Shown here: piece after piece, positions 1-16,200 of the stretch
Numbering within the stretch: the first letter of the stretch is position 1
Layout of the letters: every line of letters begins with the position of its first letter
Origin: Onchocerca volvulus
Taxonomy: Eukaryota > Nematoda > Chromadorea > Rhabditida > Onchocercidae
DNA: 64,000 nt
Assembly: GCA_000499405.2 (NCBI GenBank)
Contig: HG738137.1
Coordinates: 18,870,581-18,934,580 of the forward strand
Direction of reading: 5' to 3'
Program-made: the position numbers and the translations under genes
The notes under the pieces: generated by a model
What the model saw: only the letters and a program-made list of their open reading frames with translations
What the model was told of the DNA's origin: nothing
The model's database searches: none

Positions 1-2400
<2,400 letters not shown>

Positions 2401-5400
2401 ATGTCAATAAAAAATAATGCACTTCCTAATAGTCAAGGAGACCATTATGGTTGTGCCGACGAAATCATCGTTAGTTTTTTTTTTTGATTTCTTCAGTAAC
2501 TATCATTGATCTACTTATCTTGACATAAACAGCCTATCGTTAACTATAAGTTTTTTCTTTTTTTTTTGTAGCTGCTGTCTAATCACTTATCTCTCAAATA
2601 AAACGGTTTTCATTCCCGATATTTTTAGATAATAAGATGGAAAAAAGTTAGAATTGCAAAGACAATCTATAACTTCATAAAATATGTGATAGACCAATAT
2701 ATCATTTCAAATATAACATTTTTGTTTGAAAGATATCGTATTCCAATTCCCACTGTTATGAAAATCTTTGCATCTTTAGTAGTAAAGAAAATCAGCAGGA
2801 AATATCTCTTCAATATGCTTCATAAAATGGAATACCTTTTGTCTATAATTTGAGTGATATCTGTCACAGAATTTTTAAAATATAAAAATGTTAGTTTAGA
2901 TATTGGATTAATTCAAGTATTTGAATAGTTTTCAGTTTATTGCTTTTTTTTTGTACATGAAGTCAGCTCTTATCCTTATTTAAGCGCATGAGAGTTCGAA
3001 ATATGCTAACTTTTGACATTTTATTCATTACAGCCTGAATCGCTTCAGGGGGAATCGACAGCTGAACTAATGGCAGATCTTTCGCTCAGAGAAAAAGAAA
3101 AAAATTTGAGTGCAACTTATTTGAATGAACGACAGTCTATACTGGAAGTAAGTTATTGATTGTATATTCGAAGTGTTATTTAGATGCATTTTTGTTGCAG
3201 CCCACTTCATAAAGCGAACAATGTTGAAGGAATCTTTCTGCTTTCTTCTTCAGTAATTCTGTTTTCACTAATATAAATATCAAAATCTGTACTTTTTAAA
3301 TATGAGTTAGCATCAGTTAACATGGGACACATTCATACATTAAACAGTTAAAGAGCACAAAGCATTTTGGAGATTGCATTATTTATGAAGGTTACGATGA
3401 AGTTACAGGAATACGTGTATATTGAAGATTTTATTGCAATTTTAACTCTAAATGGGTATGAAATTCTGGTCATGTTACATTTGAACACTATGTTAAAACA
3501 GACACACAAATATCCTTAAGAGAACTTTATTAAGCTCTTTTTTTTCTTTTTTTTTTTTCTCATTATCAACTGTAATTCATTTTTGCAGAAATTCCTCTGT
3601 TGGACGGATCAAGATCAGGTGGATTTCGTGAAAACTCTTATCCGTAGTATGTGCCATGATCAGCACGGACAGATAGATGCATATTTGAAACCTATTTTGC
3701 AGCGAGACTTCATCGCCTTCCTACCAGGTTTTCAAGAAAAAAAATCTGTAATCTTTTGAGGAAATAAATTTGTTTTGAAGGCAAGCAACAAACTTTGGTT
3801 TGAGATCCAATCATATGAGGTCTGTCGTGATAATTTTTATAGTTGTATGCTCAAGAAAGCTAAATAAGAATGAATGGTAATCATTTTTGTTTTAAAAACT
3901 GACTCTTTCTTCGGCTATTAGAACTACCTCTCGTTGATTGTTATTTGTAACAAAACCAGAATTTTCAGATCGTCTAGCAAGATATGTTCTATCATTCCTT
4001 GATGCCCGTTGGCTGAATTCAAGTGAAAAGGTCAGTCGTACATGGCGACGAATCATATCACACGGAAAATTATGGCGCCGATTGATTGAACGAAACGTTC
4101 AGACTGATCCGGTCTGGAAAGGAGTCGTAGATAAACGTGGATGGTAATGTTTTTAGGTTTTCTGGGTTTGGGTATCGGACCAATATTTGAGAAACAAATA
4201 GAATTCCTTTTTTTCTTTTTTTCATTGGTAAATGATTTTAGGCGAAACTTTTTATTTGTATCAAAGGAAAAAGCTCACACTTTGATATTTCAAGAATTGG
4301 GTTATTCTCCGAAAGTTATCGAACAGCTAAGGTTATTTCCATGCTTTAATTTTTTAGATTTAAATCATAGATTGATTTCCGTTCTTTTCGCTGGAATTTA
4401 TTTCAATAATAAAAGTGGATGGATCTAATATGACAACTGCAAAGATATAACTTTTGTGTATCACAAAGAATATCTATTAAATAAGTTACCATAAGCTGTT
4501 TTAGCTGAAATGTTCAATTCCATTTGACAGTGACAATTGTTGTTATTGCCATGTAGATAACTCTTCCATTGTTGTTATTGCAATATAGATACGCTGTGTG
4601 ACTTGGATCTTTATAACTCTTTTCTGCTATCCGATGTTATATAAATAATTCATTTACAGTTTCCACTCTCATTATATCGTAAAAATATTAGTTGGCATTT
4701 TGATGGGAAGATTTTTATTTATAGCAGTAACTGAGAAAAAAATTTCAACTAAAAGTGGTTAATTTTGTGTTAATTTTTTGGAAATTTTTCAAATATGAAA
4801 AACTTTTAACATTTTTTCAGAAATACAGTTGATTCACTAGAAGCTCAGCATCATTTCTATAGAAATTTGTATCCCAAAATAAATCGAGACATTGAATCGC
4901 TCAAATCTAATTGGCAAAATGGACGACATGTATTATCCCGCATTACTTGTCATTCAGAACCGAGTAGAGGTGCTTCATCTATGATTTTTTTCTCCTGTAT
5001 TGCGGTTTTCTTCGCGATATAGCGTATAATACTGAAAATTTGTTGGGAATTCATCTTCATTTTTCGATTGCTTAATATTTTATATAGAACTTTCATCAAA
5101 TTTCAATTTTCCTTGAGGAAGACAGTTAAGGTAATAAGTTTTTAGGTGTATATTGTCTGCAATATGACGACGATAAAATAATATCGGGATTACGAGATCA
5201 CACAATCAAAATCTGGCAACGAAAGGATTTACAATGTTCGAAAACTTTACGTGGACATACTGGTTCAGTGCTCTGTCTGCAATATGATGATCGAGTTATT
5301 ATTAGTGGAAGCAGCGACACTACAGTAAGGTACGTAGATATTATAATAATTTCTTGTAATTTTGAAGAAATAAACAATTTGCTACTTTTTTGTTGATGTT

Positions 5401-7946
5401 GGAATGTGGAAGACAGCATCGCACGAAATCTTTGATTCATGAACTTTAAGACATCATTTGATTTCAGTTCAAAAATCAGGTCTGAATTGTTCCTTTTTAG
5501 TTAACGTTGATATTTGTCTTCCAGGCATTTTGAATTCTAGTTTTACTGAATTTAAAATTTTTTAATTTTTAAGTTCAGTAAGATGAAATTTCAAAATGTT
5601 CTTAAGTTCAGTAAAATCAGTAAAATTAGATTTCGAAATGCTCTTAAGTTCAATAAAATCAAATTTCAACATGTGCACTTCTTAAATATTTCATAAGGTT
5701 ATTCTCTTCTTGTTTCTTATCATTATAATTACTGTAGATCATAACTTTTATAAAGCTTATTCTTTTTCCGGATTTGTCCTTTTTTTTCCGTACTGGAATC
5801 TGCTATATTCGCTTTTTTGTCTAATTTTTATTATTCATGAGCTTTGCAGACGTCTTAAATTCTAGAATAATAAAAGGTTTGCAGAGTATGGGATGTACAT
5901 ACTGGCGAACTATTACATACACTAATGCATCACGTCGAAGCAGTTTTGCACTTACGTTTCCAAAATGGCATGATGGTTACGTGGTATGCTTTCGATAAAA
6001 TACTTTCTAAATCCGATTCAGTGAAAATTCATATACATAACTACAGAATGCTAGAGAATTTGTGATTTAAAAAAAATTCAGCTCAAAGGATCGTTCAATA
6101 GCAGTTTGGGGTATGATTTCTCCACGAGAAATCAACGTACGTCGTGTACTTGTGGCTCATCGCGCTGCCGTTAATGTTGTAGACTTTGATAGCAAGTATA
6201 TTGTTTCAGCTTCAGGTGATCGTACAATTAAAGTAAGTACCAATTTTTCACTACATATGTTTGTGGTATTAAAATTTTTTCCTTAGTTCACTTTTAAGTT
6301 TTCAATTACCTTTTAATCTTTCAGATTTTTCTCAAATTTAACAACTCATTTTTCTAAAAATGAATTCACCAAATATGTCTTCAAATTTGAAGTGGCTAGT
6401 TCATGATTTTTATCGTAACTTACATTTTTTTTTCTCATTTTTAAGGTTTGGAGCACTGATACATGTGAATTTGTGCGTACTATGATCGGTCATAGGCGAG
6501 GCATCGCATGCTTGCAGTATCATGACCGACTAGTTGTCTCCGGTTCAAGTGATAATACTATCAGGTCTGCTTCATTTGTGAAACAAGGAGTAAAATGATG
6601 CTTTTTTATTTAAGAAAACTATTCACATCTTCGACTTTTATTCTATTTTCTATACAATTTCAGGTTATGGGATATTGAAATAGGCGCTTGTTTGAGAGTT
6701 TTAGAAGGCCACGAACAACTTGTTCGTTGTATTCGATTCGATTCGAAACGTATTGTTTCTGGTGCTTATGATGGGTATGCCCAAGTTTTAATTATATACG
6801 TGCTTCGGTTTAATTGAAAATCGTGCTATTTTTTTTCTTTTTTTTTTTTTTTTTTTAATTTTGATTATTTCAGAAGGATCAAAGTTTGGGATCTTCAGGC
6901 AGCAATGAATCCGCGTTCTCCACCTGATAGTATATGCTTATTAACATTGGTGGTAAGTGATTTTTAATAAAAATGATTGGAAATAAGAGAAAAGATCGAG
7001 AACTTGCTTTACGCATTGTAAAAACTTGTTGAAATGCATAGAACATTTACTTCGAAGCTTTAAGTCGAAGAAATGTACATTGTGTGATATTATGTATGGA
7101 GCGAAATAAGCAGTAAAGTTGCAATTCTAAAAACTAAATTTTAAATGTATGAATGAGTCTGGATGAAAAGTAATATGCTTTATGTGCTCATATTTGTCTT
7201 AGCAATATTGTTGCTAACCATTAAGCAGAATTGTAAAAGCTTCTATAGTCATGTAATGTTTTGATTTTAGGAGCACACGGGCCGAGTATTTCGTCTGCAG
7301 TTTGATGAATTTCAAATAGTATCGTCTTCTCACGATGATACGATACTTATTTGGGACTTCCTAGAGCCGCAGCCCGAATCTCATTCATTGGACGGAACAC
7401 TTCAGCAGGCTGCAGGACCTGCTGCTATACCAAATGCTGACAATGCAGCACAAGCACCGAACATTGATGGAGTACCTCAGATTGACCAGCAGAATCTGGA
7501 AGATTCTGAAAATGGTGACTTTCGGAAACTTTTTTTTGCAAAAATAATTCATAAGCATCTCACTCTTATTGATATCAATTTTGATTTGTATTCGAATTTC
7601 AGATGATGATGTAGATGATGTGATGCGACAGCGACAGGTACCGATGGAAGTGGTTGAACTTGCTGTCCTAAATGAAAGGAACAGGTTCGTTTAAGAATTG
7701 TCGCTTGAAATTGCCAGAATGGACAATAATTACTTTTTTCATATCATTTATGCTTATAAGTTCACTTTTCTTTTTTTTTTTTTTTTTTTTTTTTTTGTGG
7801 TCATTCAGAAATCCAAATTTTTTTGACAAGTTCAAAGTTATTTTCTACCAATCAACTTTTTTTTCTTTTCTAGAGAAGATGACAGTCCATCAGAAAATGA
7901 TGGAGAATATGAACGAAGACGTCGTGGCGCTGATGTTAGGAATTAA
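2401..7946 (+). CDS. lin-23: F-box/WD40 substrate adaptor of SCF ubiquitin ligase (LIN-23 / beta-TrCP)
   Basis: Exons: 2401-2469, 3034-3147, 3589-3727, 3969-4143, 4242-4331, 4821-4969, 5146-5329, 5885-5983, 6082-6232, 6446-6564, 6664-6774, 6874-6952, 7271-7514, 7603-7684, 7874-7946; about 625 residues. Residues ~62-107 carry the beta-TrCP dimerisation-type segment ([15 protein letters not shown]), followed by an F-box (~105-150: [18 protein letters not shown]). WD40 repeats fill ~246-528 with seven blades recognisable by [36 protein letters not shown] and [29 protein letters not shown]. In the family the F-box binds Skp1 and the propeller binds phosphodegrons such as beta-catenin. A variable acidic, Gln/Arg-rich tail (~530-625) follows the propeller. 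The F-box is divergent from vertebrate beta-TrCP but like nematode LIN-23. The first coding exon is the least certain: I chose the ATG at 2401 because its donor (GTTAGT) gives phase 0 into exon 2; an ATG at about 2119 is an alternative. Confidence 0.93.
5571..5678. repeat. Imperfect tandem repeat in a lin-23 intron
   Basis: Three consecutive units start with AAGTTCA(G/A)TAA and end in a CTT: 5571-5603, 5604-5645 and 5646-5678. Each contains AAATCAAATTTC-like sequence. The middle unit is longer because AGTAAAAT is itself doubled. It lies inside the intron between exons 7 and 8 and does not touch splice sites. Confidence 0.7.
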
Positions 7947-9532
7947 TTGTATAAAATCCTGTATTAAATTTTGCATTGAACTGAGATAAGCTTGTAATTT
8001 TCAATGCTCCATCTTGTTTCAAATCATCAAATCATGGATTATTTGTTTTAGAATTCATCAGTGATGTCACTGTTTCCAAAAAACTTCGCCTACATTAATT
8101 TCATTCCGTTACATCAACTTAATGCATAATTCACTTTTTTTAGTTTCTCCTGTAAAATAACCGTTAAAAACATTCCTATTCTCCATATCCACAAATTCTT
8201 CCAGAAATTTAGAAAGATTGCATCGATTTTAAGGTATTATGTTAGAAAAAGTTATCGCAGTACAATGTTTTGTTTTAAACTGTGATGTTTTTTCTTGTGT
8301 TTTCTTCTATCGATGCTTTTGTTATCATTTGAGTCTTTTGTAACAAATAAGTCATATATTAAGTTAATTAAAGGCAAATGGAAAACTTGAAAATTCGAAG
8401 TTTTTAAAAATTGAATTTTCTAATTTTTCAGATTTTCGAATCATGATTATTCAGAAATAATATGTTGTTTTGACACGTCCGTTGCCTAAGAAATAAATTT
8501 CATAATCCTTATTAGTAGAACTTTTTCACGAATTGTCTGTTACAGGGCATCTGCGACAAAAAACGTATCCTTCTGTATTATAATTAGGTTTGTATTAGTA
8601 TTGATATCTTGTTTAATTTCCAATGAAGCAAGATTTCGGCGTTCAAGTTTCTGTAGAAACCGTTTAAATGTACGTAGTCATTTGATGCATTTATGGGTGG
8701 GGTATTCTGATTTTTCACTTGTCTTTTTAACTTTAGATTTTGGTATTTTGCAAATTCTATAAATTTTATAAGAACTAACCTCCGATTCACATGTACGGGT
8801 TTCTGCAAATGTTGCTGTTATTGAACAGTGCATTTTTGTTCATTTTTTATGATATCAAATGATCAACTTTGTATTATATTATGAAATTACATAAAAATGC
8901 ACACGTATCTTTATACTCAGACAGACTAATGCACATACCAACGTTGTAAGGCGCAGATTTGTTTTTTTTTATCAAACATGAATTTCAAATGAAGCTGTAC
9001 AATGTCAAAATCTCATACGCAGAGTTTAATTCTCGTGTATTTGTAGTGTTAAGCTGATGAAATATTTCAAAATGACTGTAAATTGCCTATGAAAATATCT
9101 TACGTCGTTTATGCTATTTGACACGAATGCTCCTTCAGACCTAAAAATAGCAGTTAGTTTGTTTCACTACGTTATAAGATTCATCGATCCATCATGACTT
9201 CAATAAGCACTTTTATCCATCCCATGAGATATGACATTGCTAGGGCAGCATCCGCGCGATGTCCGGACACTGCTCAAATATATTTTTATGGATATGGCCA
9301 GTGAAATATATCGAAAATGGAAATCTCACTTAAAAACGAAAAGTCAAAATTCATGACATACTGCTGACGGACATCGAAGTAAACCGATTTATTTTCATGT
9401 GATATAATTTGGCAGCAAATAATATCTCAATAATTTGTCGTATTATAGATCATGCTAACAACGACTCCACTAGATATATGGGTCGTTCGCACTGGTCAAT
9501 TTGTATACGATGTGTGCTGTTGTGAAATGGGC

Positions 9533-9572
9533 TCGATCGATCGATCGATCGGTCGGTCGGTCGATCGGTCGA
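9533..9572. repeat. GATC/GGTC tetranucleotide repeat
   Basis: A 40-base run of CGAT and CGGT units (palindromic GATCGATC motifs passing into GGTC motifs). A shorter related run, GGTCGATCGGTCGG, recurs at about 11277-11290. Confidence 0.85.
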
Positions 9573-10992
9573 ACCGGTCATAGTGTTGTTGTGGAAGAGG
9601 AGGAGGGAGAGGAATGGATGGACAAACGTTGTGCCATTCAAACTCGGTGCTGACAATGCTTGCACCTGCCACTTGCTCACCATAACTACTACTACTCGAT
9701 CCCTTGAAGAGCATTTTAGAATGGTATGGGGCTAGGAAGGGAAGGAAAGGAAGCTATCGAGAAATAGCAATACAGATCCAACAGCAAAACACAGCTGTTC
9801 TAGTCCCGGATCTGATGACATCATCCTCATTTCTCATATTCGATGAGGAGCCACACTTGCTCCTTTCTTCCCCTTCCTCGCTCATCCTATTTGATACTTT
9901 TGGCGCCGAGTTATGGGCGCCTTTTGTAGCTATAAATCATCATTTAAATGTTTACTGTAAACTGTCAAAGGTCATATGATTATTAGCTACTTTAATGTGC
10001 GTAAGTATATTGAGCGGGAAGATGACAGAGGGCTTTCTTGTTTATCTGTAAAGCTTCACAGCATTTAGTTCATTCATTCCTACGATATGTGCCATTTTCC
10101 CCTCCAACAAACTTTGTTTCTAGTCATTGGAATGTCCTAATTTCTCTTCGTTTTTTATCTGCTTATCACATAATTCACTTCACTATTCGCATTTCTGCAA
10201 ACCGCAACTCTTGCGTTGTTGACTTGCACCGTTTTTCTCTTTTATTATTACACCATCGCTTGCATTTTTTTTGATAATCCGCCACATGTTTCGTCTTGTT
10301 GACTTTTTTCAAAAAAGTTCAGTATAGGAACGTCTAATGTGTACATGAAATTCTAACCTTTTATCAGTTAACGCGTCCAGTAGTTTATTTAATTCTTTCT
10401 ATAAATGCTTCTGTCTAATGCTTTTATGTGTCTAATAAATAGGACTCAATGAAATAATATTTTTGCCGGATCATATCAGTCTTCAAAATGATTAGAATTC
10501 ATGTTAAATGTAAAGTATACAAAATGGAAACACTACTGTCACCGATCATTTATTATCATTATTCGAAGAAAAGAAAAAAACTTCTTGTTGTTAGCTCTTC
10601 AATTCTGGATTGCTTTTTGTTAATCGATTATTGTGCATCTTGCACTCTTCCAAATTGTCTTGAAAATTGCCTTTCTCCTCTCCGACATTGAATGTATGAA
10701 GCAATGATGATTTAGAACGAACATTTTTGATTAACGTTTAGTGTTCCATAAACACTTTTAGTTTTTACGTTCAACATTTATGAACGCTTTTGAAATGATT
10801 TTATAAATATACTTGATTATTCAGGATGACCTGAAATTTTTTTTTTTTTGATGAGAATTGAGAAAGCGGGGAGAAAAGTCGATTTATAGCAAGAATCTTG
10901 ATGTTTTGCAATAATTGACATTAAAAGGGGATTGAGATAGAGAAGTACGCATTGTCAGTCAGGTGCAAAAGGGAGCATCCTGCGCTTCACTT

Positions 10993-11057
10993 CCGTCCGT
11001 CCGTCCGTCCATGTGCAATGCATGACTTCTTCATTGGACATGCATGCATGCATGCAT
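10993..11057. repeat. CCGT and TGCA tetranucleotide repeats
   Basis: A CCGT repeat (10993-11010) is followed within 30 bases by a TGCA repeat (11041-11057). Both lie in the GC-richer island upstream of ain-1. Confidence 0.85.
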
Positions 11058-12072
11058 CCTCTTCTGCCTGCACACACATTGCACACATACATATATGGCA
11101 AGTTGTCGTTCTTTCTCTTTTGTTTTAATTTCTGCTTATTTTGAAGCGTCCGAAAGAACGAAGAGAAGGAACAAGTGATGTAGATTCGTTTTGTTGTTGT
11201 CGAATAAAACTTTTTCAGACAGGGAAAATAGAACTGCTCCTGAAAGTGAACTGCATTTTCGCAGTTGAGTGAAGATGGTCGATCGGTCGGTGGATGCAGA
11301 ATAGGACAGCACGTAAGCCGCATGAGAGCACGCTCGTATCTCCCGGAATAACTCCATCAACACGGCAGACTCCTGCGTCATCTCTCATTTGCTGTTACTT
11401 CTACTGCTATTGCTCTTGCAGATATTTTTATCACTTGTGCATTGTAGCAAATTGTGCATTTTGCAGAATGAAGGATTCTAAGATGTGCGACATGCGACAC
11501 CATCCTCTCTTCCAGAAGTCCAATTTGAACAGCAGAAGACGATGCTACAGATGGACTACTCTGCGTGGGAGGGAGAGCGAAGGGTAGGGGAAATGGCCAA
11601 ACTAGGCAGAGGAATCTGTTGCGACGCAAGACGCACAATGATAGATGATTGGTTCCAAATTTTGTGTTGTTGAGTGGAACGTTTAAATACACCAGCAGCA
11701 GCAGCAACACATCACACTTCTTAATGTGCACCATGCATGCGCGCACGCCATTCTTGCAATTATCATTTCTCTCGTTCCATCTCTCTTCTTACTGCTCCAT
11801 CATTTCCCTTTTTCTCTGCAAGGACAATTTTTCTCCTACGTGCTTATTGCGCTCTGCAGCAGCGATCTGTTGATGTTTGTGGTGCCTATGCAGGGGCATG
11901 TTTCCTGCATGTCTGCAGTCTTCCTCTCTGCTCTGTTTATACTAAGGCCATCTATTCGGTTGTTCCCGTCAGTTAGACTGCCATTTGAGATGATCGGATG
12001 GTCCATGCTGAGGTGTATTTTATTACTTCTCGATGGTTGTTTGTTCGCTACGTGAGAGTATCTCTCCGACAG

Positions 12073-12121
12073 GATCAATCATTTGAGAGTTCAGTCATTC
12101 GAGAGATCAATCATTTGAGAC
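12073..12121. repeat. Short tandem repeat, ~17-base unit, three copies
   Basis: Units resembling ATCAATCATTTGAGAG occur three times in a row, the middle copy diverged (TTCAGTCATTCGAGAG). Confidence 0.7.
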
Positions 12122-13213
12122 TAAATCTAACTTGATTAATTTAATTCACAAGACGTTAGGTTTGATCATATAATTCTTAGCATAAATATACTAATGGTAT
12201 ATAAAGTCTATGACTGATCTGCTTGTTTCTCTTCTAAGAAAAGATATTTAAGCGTTTTATATTTTTGCAACTTATATGTCAAGTTTAGCAGTAATCTTAA
12301 TTGATTACAATATGACACGTAATCCACGAGTTTTAATTGATTGATACTCATGGGTTACATGTCATCTTAATACGTTTTTCCCAGTGTAATCTTATGATAA
12401 CTTAAGCTTTTATTGGAAGTTCTACATGGATTTGAATGGATAAGCTATTCATTACAAATGAATATGATTCATATTATCGAATTTGATTTGGTTCTTATCC
12501 TCCAGCAACTTCACAAATTGCAAATTTTACCCATGTTCTCTCCTGATAAGCATTACCGTTTTTGCAATGTCTTTCATGGATTTCCTGCTGTCAAAAATTT
12601 CGTAACATGTTTTGGAATATGAAATAAATGAGCTTGCAACAGCTGGGTATTATTGATAGTGCGGATGATTTTTGCAATCAATTAAACTGATTATTTTGTT
12701 TGATTCGAATCATTTGTAAAATTCTCTTTCCCAAGTCCTTGTAAAAATATCGCATTATTATGTCTCATGTACAGTTCCTGCTTAGAATAATCATAGTTAA
12801 CATTAGTTTTCTTTGTTTTTGGAATGAGATTGATTATCCTATTTACCTTAGTTGAACATTATTCGTAAAGTCGATATGGCTTTTCTCTATGACCATAAAC
12901 ATAGAAAAAGTTAGATTTCTCAATATTGCATAAATATTTGCCAATTTCGAAGACTTTGTGAACTTAATTTCTGATATCTCTGGGAATCAGAACTTGTTTT
13001 ACGAGTGCTGCGTAGATTTTTGTGTTCATTTTTGATGTAGTTTTGTTTTTTATGAAAGAAGTACATTGTTATGGACACGACGCGATCCATGTTTCATTAT
13101 GTGTGAGCATGGACATCGATAGAACAATATATCTATATACATATATGTGTGCAGGAACTAACCACATTTATAAACGAGAGGTCGCAGAGAAATAAAAGGA
13201 AGTGAGTGGCCTC

Positions 13214-16200
13214 ATGTGGGCTCCAATTGAAAGTTCGCAGGCTGAAACGGCTTCGCTGAATTCATGGAGCATCGAACAACAACAGGTAATTATTATGAAT
13301 AAAAAAAAAAGATGACAATTATTGCGACTTATCTAATCTTCATTACAAACAAATCCACCAAATGATTACAATTAATTTTTTTTTTTTTTTTTTTTCATAG
13401 CGAAATAATAGTAATTTTCATTTGATTATTTGTTGAAATCATTTCATGATTGGATTCTTATTTATCACAAATGGCTTTTTTGCAGAATCGTTGGGGTGGT
13501 GTTAGCGATTATAGTAATAATGCAGCATTTGATGAACATATGCGATCAATTGTACCGCCAGCTTTTCGGAATAGTAATGCGAAAGTTGTTTGGCAAGAGC
13601 CGAAATCACTAGGTAAAACTTTCATTTCACCCTTTTGGTTTTCTCCATTGTTTAGAGGCAGTATAAAAATTTTTTCTATGTATTGTTACACATATTTCAG
13701 AAGCAAATATCAATGAAACATTGGGTATCTGGCAGGCGACGCCACTCAACCAGTTTTCTTTAGAACAGGAACCATTAAGTGGTTTGTTTTAGTGTAGTTT
13801 TTGACTTCCGATTTGTGCAGTAAATCAATCTGCCCTTTTAAAATGTAATGTTTCAAAATATCGATGATAAATCAGCAGGGCAAATATACAGAATGATCTA
13901 TATTCAATTGTATCCTTAAAATTCACCGAGCTGAATGGTCTGATATTTTAACAGTCGTAGTCTTAGGTATATCGCGTAAATACATATGGGTATTGAAGCG
14001 AATTTCATATCAGATATTCTTACTTTTTCTATGGTTTGATTTTGAAAATGACTACAGAAAGGCATCATATTAATTGCAGGAACTAACCATTTTCCTCCGT
14101 CTTTTGCCGGTTGTGGCGCAGCAAATGGTTGGTCGCAACCTGAAATTGGTTAGTATTTTGTTTCGGAGTTGTACTGGTATTTCATTTATTTGTATCTTAT
14201 TAAAAATTTTTGTTTACCATTGGAGCTAATCAACCGTTCTAAGTATTTCTATGGTATTTTTTGGAAATGTTACAGAACAGCGAAGTTGGGATATGTCTAC
14301 TCAATCACAAACAGTACGAGCAGCAGTACCGTTTTGTGGTGGTCTAACTCAGAATAAATTATGGCCAAATGATGAGCAAGTTTGGGGTGGTGCTCAGCGT
14401 CCTCCAGTATTTCCAACAGGTCCACCACCGCCTGCTTATGCTGCAAGTAAGTATTTGAAATAATGTGAAAATAAGTTTTTTTTTTTGTCCTTATCACTTT
14501 TACAGGAACTCGTCCATGTTAAGTTTGATTGAATTTAATGAGAACGGTTATATTCTGATGCATGTTCTAGGTTGGCAGCAAAATGCACCACGTGGTAACG
14601 TTTTTCCTCTGTCAACACGATTCAACAGTCCACCATTTGAAAGTAACGCTGTGATGGGAAATTGGGTGCAGCGTTCGATGAATGAACCAGTACAGCCGCC
14701 AGTACCACCATCCAGTATTCCACCACCTCAGAGGAGTCGACTGCAGAATGTTTGGGGTGGCACTCCAGCTGTAAATAACACAGTTAATGGAATGTATCTC
14801 CCACCACCTACTGTTGAATATAGTGTAAAATTTTATTGATCATTTTTTTTTAATCTCTTCATGATTTTGGAATATTCGTCGTTAATTTTTGCAAGATCTG
14901 AATGTAATTAGGAAATTAAGATATTGTATGAAAATTTCTCCGAAATTCCCAGGTTCCTGTTGTTTTGGAAGCATTCAACTTCAACTCGTTTTATTTGGGT
15001 CTATTATGAAGAGCTGTAAATTGTGAACTTGATTCAAATGCAAGACTGGGAGGACGAAAATCAATATCGTGAAATTTTGGGAGGAAGTTTTTACTGATTC
15101 CGTCATTATAGATGCCGAATGGATTGACGCAGTGGAATCCTTCAACAGGCAGCGGTGGCGCGGTAGTGACGGCAGTACCTGTTGGACCGAAGCCACAGTT
15201 TACTCAAAACTTTGTGAATCGTTCACCTCCTCCTAGTACTTTCAATTCTTATTCACAGGTCTCCAAATCTGATTCGGTTTGTGGATTTTTATAATTTTTC
15301 TATCTTCAAGAAATTTTTTATTAGGCCAGAGCACTATTGCGCTTTATTTGCATCAGTTTTGTGATTTTATATATGATTATTCCTTCTGTTTGTAGTTTAT
15401 GGGTGAAAATGCTGTCTGGCAGGATCCAGAAGGTGAAGTACGTAAGTGGCAAAGAGATACTGGTACTGCTGCATGGGGTGATCCTGAAAAACAACAGAGT
15501 TTGTCTTTTTTTTATGTATGAGCTCTACTTTATTGGATTTATTAATGGATTTGGGCAATAGATTTTTATCTTAACTGGTATAAAATTTTGATTCAAAACT
15601 TATTTCAGAAGAAATCAAACGATGGCTTATACCTGCCGGAAAAGAATATGACAATTCAGATAATGAAAGTAATAAGTTTTATTCTAATTATTGTTCCATA
15701 TTTCAATTCAATTTGGGATATTTCTTTCAGTTTAATTGTTGCTTACTCTACTTATACGAAAAAAAAAAAAAAAAAAAAAATTCTATTTCATCTCAGGCAT
15801 TCGTGCAATTGCTCCCCTTGGTTGGGGTGATCTTCCTTCAAAAACATCGAGTAATAATGCTGCACCGATTTCGACAAATTCTATCTCCTCATGGCCAACT
15901 AAAAGCGTACCAGCAACTATTGCCACGGCTTCATCTAATGCAGGTGTATTATGTTTCTTATTACTCTCGTCGTAAACCTTGTGGTTGGCTATCAGTCCTG
16001 TCGGAAATATATTGTCCGAATAATATACTCCGGGATTCTGATGATCAAAAATCACTTCAATCATCGAATATTTCAGATTCCATTTGAATCTGAGAAGTCT
16101 TGAGTTTATTTTTCTTTCCCGGAAAATACTTATTTGAAATTATTCCTTCAGGATGGAATAATCGTTCTACTTCAGCAATCGCAAAATCAGTAACCATTCC

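Larger units (their letters stand above)
7947..13213. other. Intergenic region between lin-23 and ain-1
   Basis: No protein-coding exon chain was found. 7947-9400 is ordinary AT-rich spacer and the lin-23 3' end. 9450-12100 is richer in G+C, with many overlapping open frames on both strands (up to 122 codons) that show no splice consistency or recognisable domain, so I read them as a consequence of few stop codons. The sequence here is dotted with simple repeats. It is probably regulatory or 5' untranslated sequence of ain-1. A TGTGTGCAG acceptor at 13144-13153 may open the last 5' untranslated exon before the ain-1 start. Confidence 0.5.

Noticed and set aside
9450..12078. Numerous open frames of 60-122 codons on both strands.
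   Set aside because: They overlap each other in all frames, contain simple repeats translated as low complexity, and show no domain or splice consistency.
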